From Lachnospiraceae bacterium (GTDB lineage: Bacteria; Bacillota; Clostridia; Lachnospirales; Lachnospiraceae), in assembly GCA_003520105.1 (NCBI GenBank), contig DOVL01000276.1, positions 1 to 9,111 of the forward strand: a stretch of 9,111 nt of DNA, in the 5' to 3' direction. Of the stretch, positions 1 through 5,088 are shown one piece after another; the first letter of the stretch is position 1; each line of letters starts with the position of its first letter. The translations under genes were made by a program, and so were the position numbers. Under the pieces are notes generated by a model, which saw nothing but the letters and a program-made list of their open reading frames with translations, was not told where the DNA came from and ran no database searches.

Positions 1-1957
1 TTGCACCGTAAACAGCAGCCTTCTTGATAGACATGCCTTCGTTTCGCAGTCGATATATATTTTCGATAACAACTATCGAGTTATCAACAAGCATACCTAT
101 ACCGAGCGTGAGTCCTGACATTGATATGATATTGAGTGTTACATGTGAGAAATACATCAACACAATTGCAAAAATAACACTGAGCGGGATTGCGCATGCA
201 ATGATGAGTGTCGGTCTTCCGTCCTTCAGGAAAATGATAAGAATGATGATCGCAAGTGCCGCACCAATGATCATATTCTGGAATATGGAAGATGTTATGA
301 TATCGATATAAAGTCCCTGATCCATCAGAGTAGAGAACTTGACTTCCTCATCCTCACTCTTCTCGATAGACTTAAACTTATCATTGATTGCATCTGTAAC
401 ATCACCGGTTGAGTAACCTGTCTGCTTCTCGAAGGAAAGCATTATACCGGGTCTGCCGTCAACATTGGCGTAAACCTCAGCCGAATCATCTACCATTTCA
501 ACATCAGCAACATCAGAAACCTTGATAGGATCGATGCCTTCAAGTCCAAGATCGATAAGTACAAGATCCGCAAGAGCGTCCATACTCTCAACCTTGTCAC
601 CAACCTTAACAAGGAACTGACCTCTTGCGTCATTTACATAGCCTGCAGGCATCTCAAAGTTCTGAGCTGTAAGAAGTTTCTCAAGAAGGTCCATATCAAG
701 GATACTTTCGATATCAGCAGACTCTGCAGCCTGCTCCTTGGCATCTTCAAGCTGAGCTCTTGTCTCATCTATAGTAAGGCCTGTATCAAGCTTATAGGTT
801 TCCACGTCAGGAATGATCGCACTGAGTGCCTCATTATTTCTGATCTCTGCAAGTGCTTCTGCTTCAGTAAGCTCACCTGCATCAACTCTTGAGATTGCCG
901 CATCAACTGCAGCTATGCCCATATCAAAGCCGGCTGTCATCTGAGCGATTGCTCCGATAGCTGTCGGAAGATCATCAAGTGATGTGATGGTAATACCAAG
1001 CTGTGCGAAGCTTTCGTTCTGTTCAGTCAGACTCTTCTCTATCTCATCAAGCTTGCCGTTTAATTCTTCAAGCTGAGCACGTGCAGCAGCGATGTCCATA
1101 CCATTTGCCGCTGTGAACTGCTCGTCGTTCAAGGTTCCGTCATCATAGAGAGCGATAACCTGAGTAAGTCCTGCGATGGCATTCTGTAACTCAGCCGCTC
1201 CGGAAGACGCCTGTGAAAGCTGCTCAGAAAGTGCCTCAAGGTTCTGCTTATTTGTCTCGAGGAAGGCCTTCTTGTCAGCCAGTGTACGGCCTCCCATCAT
1301 CTTTTCAGCATCATCAAGCTGCTTCTCTGCAGCATCAAACTGTGCATTTATGGCTTCCTGAACCTTCTTGTTCAGATCCTTTATCTTCTCATCATCCAGC
1401 GTTATACGTATCTGCTCCGTAACACCGCCCATTGCTGTTACGGATGCAACACCTTCGATACTTTCAAGCTGAGGCTTGATCTCGGAATCAACATAGGTTG
1501 TAAGGGTTGTGATATCCATTCCCTCAACACCTACCGCTGCAATATAGATCGGGATCATATCCGGATTGATCTGCATAACTATAGGTGAACCAACCGAATC
1601 CTTAAAGGTACTTTTAACCTGATCGAGTGACTGCTGAATCTCGATAAGAACAGAGTCCATATTTGCGCTCTGTTCATATTCCAGGATGACCATGGAATAG
1701 CTGAAATACGACCTGGACTGAATCTGTTTCAGGTTGGAAGTTGTCGCCAGCGCCGCTTCTATCGGTGCGGTTACGTCCGACTCCACAGCCTCCGGGCTCG
1801 CTCCCATATCTGTTGTAATGACTACCGCATAAGGGAAGGTCATATTTGGAAGAAGGTCGGCTGTCATATTTCTGAGTGCTACAACTCCGAGCACTATGAC
1901 CAGTACTACTCCGACCAATACTGTGTACGGTCTTTTAACACTGAATTTTGATAACAT
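1..1957 (-). CDS. RND-family efflux permease (HAE1/AcrB-like), N-terminal part, with coiled-coil insert
   Basis: Proton-driven export permease of the inner (here the only) membrane; substrate not predictable. The gene runs off the left edge, leaving 652 residues. The ATG at 1955-1957 is preceded by GAAAGGGA with 7 nt spacing. Residues 1-30 give the usual short cytoplasmic start (FSVKRP) and TM1. Porter-domain sequence follows to about residue 188. From about 190 to 415 there is a hydrophilic Ala/Glu/Gln/Leu-rich stretch predicted to be largely coiled coil, absent from AcrB. Porter sequence then resumes (LLTAQNFEMPAG, VSDVADVE), followed by TM segments near 560-600 and the TM4 signature LGIGMLVDNSIVVIENIY. 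The proton-relay Asp is D625; the second position, Asp in AcrB, is N626, a common variant in this superfamily. It is divergent from a TetR-type gene, its probable repressor. The family is certain; the exact subclass and substrate are not. Confidence 0.93.
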   Translation of the reverse strand, partial: MLSKFSVKRPYTVLVGVVLVIVLGVVALRNMTADLLPNMTFPYAVVITTDMGASPEAVESDVTAPIEAALATTSNLKQIQSRSYFSYSMVILEYEQSANMDSVLIEIQQSLDQVKSTFKDSVGSPIVMQINPDMIPIYIAAVGVEGMDITTLTTYVDSEIKPQLESIEGVASVTAMGGVTEQIRITLDDEKIKDLNKKVQEAINAQFDAAEKQLDDAEKMMGGRTLADKKAFLETNKQNLEALSEQLSQASSGAAELQNAIAGLTQVIALYDDGTLNDEQFTAANGMDIAAARAQLEELNGKLDEIEKSLTEQNESFAQLGITITSLDDLPTAIGAIAQMTAGFDMGIAAVDAAISRVDAGELTEAEALAEIRNNEALSAIIPDVETYKLDTGLTIDETRAQLEDAKEQAAESADIESILDMDLLEKLLTAQNFEMPAGYVNDARGQFLVKVGDKVESMDALADLVLIDLGLEGIDPIKVSDVADVEMVDDSAEVYANVDGRPGIMLSFEKQTGYSTGDVTDAINDKFKSIEKSEDEEVKFSTLMDQGLYIDIITSSIFQNMIIGAALAIIILIIFLKDGRPTLIIACAIPLSVIFAIVLMYFSHVTLNIISMSGLTLGIGMLVDNSIVVIENIYRLRNEGMSIKKAAVYGA

Positions 1958-2144
1958 CTTTTTATCCCTTTCGTTTTAATTCTTGCCGATAAGTCACCTT
2001 TATGAATAGTGTCTGATACGGCAGTTTATATTGTATTACATTATTTTTTTATAAACCATAGCGCTTTTGTGATATTTCTGTGAATTTTGCATCACGCTCA
2101 TACACATCAAAAGCCGCTTGATTTTTTACGTCAAAAACATTAAC

Positions 2145-2173
2145 ATTATATCGACACCGTGTTGAATTAACAA
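2145..2173 (-). promoter_or_regulatory. Predicted sigma-A promoter of the RND pump gene
   Basis: On the minus strand, TTGTTA (2173-2168) and a perfect TATAAT (2150-2145) are separated by 17 bp. The -35 matches the consensus at four of six positions. An imperfect palindrome at 2151-2165 fills the spacer, a typical location for a TetR-family operator. Confidence 0.5.
2151..2165. promoter_or_regulatory. Operator-like palindrome inside the pump promoter spacer
   Basis: TCGACAC-C-GTGTTGA is two-fold symmetric about C2158 with one mismatched pair (2153/2163). It continues as TTA at 2146-2148 against TAA at 2168-2170. Its location between -35 and -10 is what a repressor site would occupy. Assignment to the adjacent TetR-type protein is inference. 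Confidence 0.4.
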
Positions 2174-2263
2174 TACGCAGTTTATTTTTTTATGTCGTAT
2201 AATCAACATTTTTTTTAAATATGTCTAAATTTGTACAAAAATAATTAATCTGTATTTTAAAAA

Positions 2264-2269
2264 TATAAT
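2264..2269 (+). promoter_or_regulatory. Probable -10 box of the tetR-type gene
   Basis: A perfect TATAAT lies 60 bp before the start codon. No good -35 hexamer is present 16-18 bp upstream (the sequence there is ataatt), so the promoter would be weak or activator-assisted. Transcription would begin near 2276, just ahead of the inverted repeat at 2281-2307. Confidence 0.4.
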
Positions 2270-2280
2270 CAGTTATTCAG

Positions 2281-2307
2281 CCTGATCAAAAAACTGCTTT
2301 GATCAGG
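2281..2307. promoter_or_regulatory. Perfect inverted repeat in the tetR leader (operator or hairpin)
   Basis: CCTGATCAAA (2281-2290) and TTTGATCAGG (2298-2307) are exact reverse complements separated by 7 nt. The element sits between the predicted transcription start and the GGAGG ribosome binding site at 2318-2322. It could be an autoregulatory operator or an RNA hairpin affecting translation. It has no following U-tract, so it is not a standard terminator. Confidence 0.5.
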
Positions 2308-2329
2308 TTATCATTCCGGAGGTTCGATC

Positions 2330-2902
2330 ATGGCAGATTCAAGAAGAAAACAAATGACCAGGCTGCTGTTCAAAACAGCACTCATAGAACTCATGCAGAA
2401 TAAACCTTTCCATAAAATAACCATCAAGGAAATATGTGACCAGGCCGATCTGAACAGAACAACATTCTATCTTCATTACAATGATCAGCAACAGCTGCTG
2501 GACGACATCATCAATGAATTAAAAGAAAAGACAGCAGAATTCATTTCGACCTGTACCTATAAAGGTCTCGAAAGCAAACTGCTGTCAGAATTTCTTGATT
2601 TTGTTAAAGAGAACGGAGTTTTGTATCGCACGATCATGTTCAACGACACCAACGGAGAGGTCGGAGCAATGATCTTTGCGGATCTTCTGAGCGATATGTA
2701 CGATAAATGGCCTGTTTTCGGAGACAACCGGAAGAACGAATATGTCTATACATACATGATTGACGGAGTTAAAAGCATAATATGTAAATGGCTTGAAAAC
2801 AATTTCAACATGTCAAGCCATGATCTCGGAGAGCTTATCTACAATCTCTGTTACCATACTGTACAAAGCTTACCGGTATATTCGACAGACGGAAATCACT
2901 GA
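2330..2902 (+). CDS. TetR/AcrR-family transcriptional regulator
   Basis: A one-component DNA-binding regulator of 190 residues, normal for the family. The start ATG has GGAGG at 2318-2322 with 7 nt spacing. The N-terminal TetR helix-turn-helix is clear: helix 1 about residues 8-24, then ITIKEICDQADLNRTTFYLHY (30-50), with the recognition helix around 42-50. The conserved FYLHY end and following LLDDII linker are typical. The C-terminal ligand-binding and dimerisation half (about 75-190) is helical and belongs to the divergent AcrR-like type found in Firmicutes, giving no clue to the ligand. Being divergent from the RND pump gene, it most likely represses the pump and possibly itself. The last eight codons and stop lie inside a 38-bp tandem duplication, which does not change the protein. 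Confidence 0.93.
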   Translation: MADSRRKQMTRLLFKTALIELMQNKPFHKITIKEICDQADLNRTTFYLHYNDQQQLLDDIINELKEKTAEFISTCTYKGLESKLLSEFLDFVKENGVLYRTIMFNDTNGEVGAMIFADLLSDMYDKWPVFGDNRKNEYVYTYMIDGVKSIICKWLENNFNMSSHDLGELIYNLCYHTVQSLPVYSTDGNH

Positions 2903-2956
2903 TCAATTTGCCGTTATATTCGACAGACGGAAATCACTGATCAATTTGCCGTTATA
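2877..2956. repeat. Exact 38-bp tandem duplication (2.1 copies) across the tetR stop codon
   Basis: Positions 2877-2914 and 2915-2952 are identical, and four more bases (2953-2956) continue the period. Each unit contains an imperfect hairpin: ACGG-AAAT pairs with ATTT-G-CCGT, with one bulged G and a 9-nt loop containing TGATCA. The first copy encodes the end of the regulator and its TGA (2900-2902); the second is untranslated. The hairpins might weakly terminate transcription before the convergent rhomboid gene, but no U-tract follows. Confidence 0.9.
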
Positions 2957-2995
2957 ATCCACCTCTGTTTCATACTTGTTTTCAGGCCCGTTATA

Positions 2996-3604
2996 TTACA
3001 TCTTTTTTGCCGTCTTCCCGGCCGCCATCCTCGCATATGCAAAACCGAAAAAGGCACCGCAGAGTCCACCGACGATATGCGTCAGATGTGATATATTGTC
3101 ATGCGTTGTGAACTGCGCCCAGAATTCCTTGCCCAGATATATCAGTATAACAAGTATCATCGTGAGCGGAATACCGCCATCCTTCAGATTAACAGCAGAG
3201 GCAAGGATTATCATCATAAATACTATTCCGCTGGCCCCGAGAAGCGCCGTGTGCGGCATAAAAATCATCTGAACCACGCTCTCTACGACCGAGCAGATGA
3301 CTATCATCTCTATCAGGTTCTTTGAACCGTATTTTTCTTCAAGGATAGGTCCGAGAAGAAGGAACAGCGTCATATTTCCGAAGAAATGATCAAAATCGAT
3401 ATGTCCCAGCGAATGTCCGACCAGTCTCACAAACCATGCCAGGCTGACCTTGGATCTGTAAACCGCGAAGAACTCTCTTGTTACGCTCTTTTTAGTGGCA
3501 TATCCCAGTATCAGTGCCGCAAGGCATATGAGCGCGAAGGTCAGCGTTACCGGTGCATTATATTTTATACTGAATTTTGACGGTGACTTCCCTTTATTCT
3601 CCAT
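2996..3604 (-). CDS. Rhomboid-family intramembrane serine protease
   Basis: A polytopic membrane protease of 202 residues that would cleave transmembrane substrates within the bilayer. The catalytic motif GASG is at 123-126 (nucleophile Ser125). The partner His176 lies in the THIVGG motif of the last conserved helix. HFFGN (73-77) gives the HxxxN signature of TM2 seen in GlpG (His150/Asn154), so all active-site elements are present. Hydrophobic segments lie near 18-35, 76-87, 97-115, 121-138, 146-158 and 174-192. The ATG at 3602-3604 is preceded by a GGGGGA-type ribosome binding site. It sits 46 bp after the histidine phosphatase gene and is probably the distal gene of that run. The substrate is unknown. 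The gene is convergent with tetR. Confidence 0.9.
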   Translation of the reverse strand: MENKGKSPSKFSIKYNAPVTLTFALICLAALILGYATKKSVTREFFAVYRSKVSLAWFVRLVGHSLGHIDFDHFFGNMTLFLLLGPILEEKYGSKNLIEMIVICSVVESVVQMIFMPHTALLGASGIVFMMIILASAVNLKDGGIPLTMILVILIYLGKEFWAQFTTHDNISHLTHIVGGLCGAFFGFAYARMAAGKTAKKM

Positions 3605-3650
3605 CTTACATCCCCCACTTTTTATTTATCACTATTTGTCAACAAATGTT

Positions 3651-4199
3651 CTAGAATACGTACTCCTTCAACTCACAGTTACGGATGCCATAATCACCGT
3701 ATTCTTCGTTGGTCATGTCGTAGAAATAAGAATTAACGCATCTCACGATACCGTTATGAGCGACAAGAAGGTATATCTTGTCATCCTGTGACAGCTCATC
3801 GAGTAGATTATATATACGCTGTGCCAGATGAAGCATCGACTCTCCGCCCTCGTATGAGTTCACGAAATTGCGCTTCTCCATTCTGAACACCTCTCCGTTT
3901 CTCGGCGTGCCCTCATATTTTCCGAAATTCTGCTCGCGAAGCCTCTCGTCAGCCCTGAGCGGCAGTCCTGTAAGATCAGCCACATGCTTCGCAGTATCAT
4001 ATGCTCTCGAAAGCGGTGATGAAACTATCTCATCTATCACCAGTTCTCCGGACTCGAGCTTCTCCTTTATAATATGCGCCAGCTCTTCAGCCTGCTCATG
4101 TCCTCTCTCCGTGAGCCCGATATCCGTTGCTCCGCAGATTTTATTTTCGACATTCCAGAAGGTCTGTCCATGTCTTGTAAAATATATCTTCTTACTCAT
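3651..4199 (-). CDS. Histidine phosphatase family protein (phosphoglycerate mutase-like)
   Basis: A 182-residue cytoplasmic enzyme of the branch-1 histidine phosphatase superfamily, which transfers phosphate through a phosphohistidine. RHGQT at 9-13 supplies nucleophile His10. Arg65 lies in SPLSRA, the acid-base Glu89 in LREQNFG, and the second phosphate-pocket His148 in VAHNG. The catalytic set is complete. The length fits small phosphatases (CobC/YhfR/GpmB-like) rather than the ~230-250-residue dPGM glycolytic mutase, so a metabolite or sugar-phosphate phosphatase is more likely; the substrate cannot be named. The ATG at 4197-4199 follows a GAGGG site. It lies 55 bp downstream of the GNAT gene and 46 bp upstream of the rhomboid gene, with no terminator seen in either gap. 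Confidence 0.92.
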   Translation of the reverse strand: MSKKIYFTRHGQTFWNVENKICGATDIGLTERGHEQAEELAHIIKEKLESGELVIDEIVSSPLSRAYDTAKHVADLTGLPLRADERLREQNFGKYEGTPRNGEVFRMEKRNFVNSYEGGESMLHLAQRIYNLLDELSQDDKIYLLVAHNGIVRCVNSYFYDMTNEEYGDYGIRNCELKEYVF

Positions 4200-4254
4200 T
4201 TTCCCTCACATTCTGTATCAGTTAATTCACAGAGCATATTCTTATTTTTCCGGC

Positions 4255-4815
4255 CTATAAAACCACGATATTTTCCTCATACATCTTAGGCGGAAGAAGC
4301 ATTTTATAATGCATCCTGTAGAGTTCCCTGATATGCTCTTCCGAATGCTTCATGCCCATATTCATCTCAAGTATCTTAAAATGCACTCCAAAACATACAG
4401 CCTTAACTCCGGTATCTAAAATACCGTTTCTCAGATAGAATCCTAGCCTTCTGGCCTGAAGGTTCTTCATATCAGCATCCTTAGTATAATCCGGATCTTC
4501 AACCTCTCCGATTATGGTGTCAGCCTCCGGTGTATACTCAGCTATCAGTTCCAGCAGCCTCGCTCCCAGTCCTTTATTTCTGAGTTCCGGCAGAGTTGCG
4601 ATATAATCCACCAGATAATCCTTCTCATGCTTAACCATGAAATCGTAGCCTATAAGTTTGTCGTCTTCATAGAGTCCCAGGCATTCGTAATAATCGTTGT
4701 CCATGCCCTTGTAGATCATCTCAAGCGGTTTCAGCTCACTTCGTGGAAAATCGAACTTCATTCGTTCGTTATAAACATCTTTAACCCGCTCTTTTGTCAG
4801 CTTTCTCAGTTCCAT
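4255..4815 (-). CDS. GNAT family N-acetyltransferase
   Basis: An acetyl-CoA-dependent acyltransferase, 186 residues from the preferred ATG at 4813-4815. That start has AGGAAAG 5 nt upstream, whereas an in-frame ATG nine codons earlier (4840-4842) has no ribosome binding site. Motif A, the acetyl-CoA pyrophosphate loop, is RNKGLG at 79-84 after beta-4 (VDYIATLPELR). The preceding LGLYEDDKLIGYDFM resembles beta-2/beta-3. A later AxRLGFYLRNG stretch, about 121-131, matches the motif-B region where GNATs read ARRFYEKxGF. The C-terminal 50 residues, with several methionines, go beyond the minimal fold. The acceptor is unknown. It is the first gene of a likely three-gene run with the phosphatase and rhomboid genes. 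Confidence 0.88.
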   Translation of the reverse strand: MELRKLTKERVKDVYNERMKFDFPRSELKPLEMIYKGMDNDYYECLGLYEDDKLIGYDFMVKHEKDYLVDYIATLPELRNKGLGARLLELIAEYTPEADTIIGEVEDPDYTKDADMKNLQARRLGFYLRNGILDTGVKAVCFGVHFKILEMNMGMKHSEEHIRELYRMHYKMLLPPKMYEENIVVL

Positions 4816-4844
4816 ACCATCTTTCCTATTCAGTACATCCATAG

Positions 4845-4881
4845 TGATCGATCAGGCCTGATAATGCTCCGTTCGCATTAT
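4845..4881. promoter_or_regulatory. Cluster of overlapping palindromes upstream of the GNAT gene
   Basis: TGATCGATCA (4845-4854) and ATCAGGCCTGAT (4851-4862) are perfect overlapping palindromes. ATAATGC (4861-4867) and GCATTAT (4875-4881) form a 7-bp stem with a 7-nt loop. They occupy the 75-bp gap before the GNAT start, where a promoter, operator or leader structure could lie. I find no convincing -35/-10 pair. Confidence 0.35.
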
Positions 4882-4922
4882 TCTCCCTGCTCATTCTTCT
4901 CCCTGCTCATTCTTCTCCCTGC
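4881..4922. repeat. 16-bp direct tandem repeat, about 2.6 copies
   Basis: The unit TTCTTCTCCCTGCTCA repeats with period 16: a partial copy at 4881-4893, a full copy at 4894-4909, and a copy at 4910-4922 that diverges after CTGC. It overlaps the 3' end and stop codon (4891-4893) of the small ORF. Because 16 is not a multiple of three, each copy is read in a different frame. Confidence 0.85.
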
Positions 4923-5085
4923 GGAGTTTCTTCATATGCTCTCTCGCTTTATCATAGATGTTATAAGGCTCTGAAAATTTGGGGCTGTAATCATTATTAT
5001 ACAGCCCCTTCTTTGTTTCGTTATCTTTAGTTCTATTGTCTTCGCCGTTAACAGCATCACGGCTCTCGTTCTTTTTATTTCTCAT
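4891..5085 (-). CDS. Small charged hypothetical protein, possible
   Basis: A 64-residue ORF whose ATG (5083-5085) lies 3 bp after the stop codon of the DUF624-like gene, so translational coupling is possible. There is no strong ribosome binding site of its own. The product is highly polar, with an N-terminal Lys/Asn/Glu-rich half and a probable C-terminal amphipathic helix (YDKAREHMKKLRREK, about 43-57). There is no signal peptide, membrane segment or recognised domain. Against it: a perfect 9-bp-stem hairpin (4981-5008) falls in the middle of the frame, and the 3' end is made of 16-bp repeats. For it: the tight junction and a helix with sensible heptad-like spacing. Roughly even odds. Confidence 0.45.
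   Translation of the reverse strand: MRNKKNESRDAVNGEDNRTKDNETKKGLYNNDYSPKFSEPYNIYDKAREHMKKLRREKNEQGEE
4981..5008. terminator. GC-rich hairpin behind the DUF624-like gene, possible terminator
   Basis: GGGGCTGTA (4981-4989) pairs perfectly with TACAGCCCC (5000-5008) around a 10-nt AT-rich loop. On the minus strand the stem is followed by AAATTTTC, a poor U-tract. On the plus strand it is followed by TTCTTTGTTT, which is better, but no plus-strand gene lies upstream. It starts about 80 bp after the stop at 5089 and lies within the small ORF. A 9-bp stem can arise by chance at this window size. Confidence 0.35.
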
Positions 5086-5088
5086 ATT

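Larger units (their letters stand above)
1958..2329. promoter_or_regulatory. 372-bp divergent intergenic region between the pump and tetR genes
   Basis: This AT-rich spacer contains no credible coding sequence. It carries the minus-strand promoter of the pump gene (2145-2173), a TATAAT box for the regulator (2264-2269), a 10-bp palindrome TTTGTACAAA (2230-2239), a second isolated TATAAT (2198-2203) without a good -35, and the inverted repeat at 2281-2307. The predicted pump transcript would have a leader of roughly 180 nt; I see no recognisable riboswitch in it. Confidence 0.7.

Noticed and set aside
24..311. Plus-strand 95-residue open frame with hydrophobic character
   Set aside because: It is the antisense shadow of the RND transmembrane region, whose minus-strand frame carries the TM4 signature.
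2106..2130. ATCAA-N7-TTGAT followed by six T as a plus-strand terminator
   Set aside because: The stem is only five AT-rich pairs and no plus-strand gene ends upstream of it.
3634..3647. ATTTGT-CA-ACAAAT palindrome containing TTGACA between the phosphatase and rhomboid genes as a promoter
   Set aside because: No -10 hexamer is present 16-18 bp downstream on the minus strand, and a 6-bp AT-rich stem is not informative.
4816..4842. Nine-codon N-terminal extension of the GNAT protein
   Set aside because: The upstream ATG lacks a ribosome binding site while the internal ATG has AGGAAAG at good spacing.
4877..4925. Short regular repeats as a possible CRISPR array
   Set aside because: The units are 16 bp and directly abutting with no spacers, so this is a simple tandem repeat.
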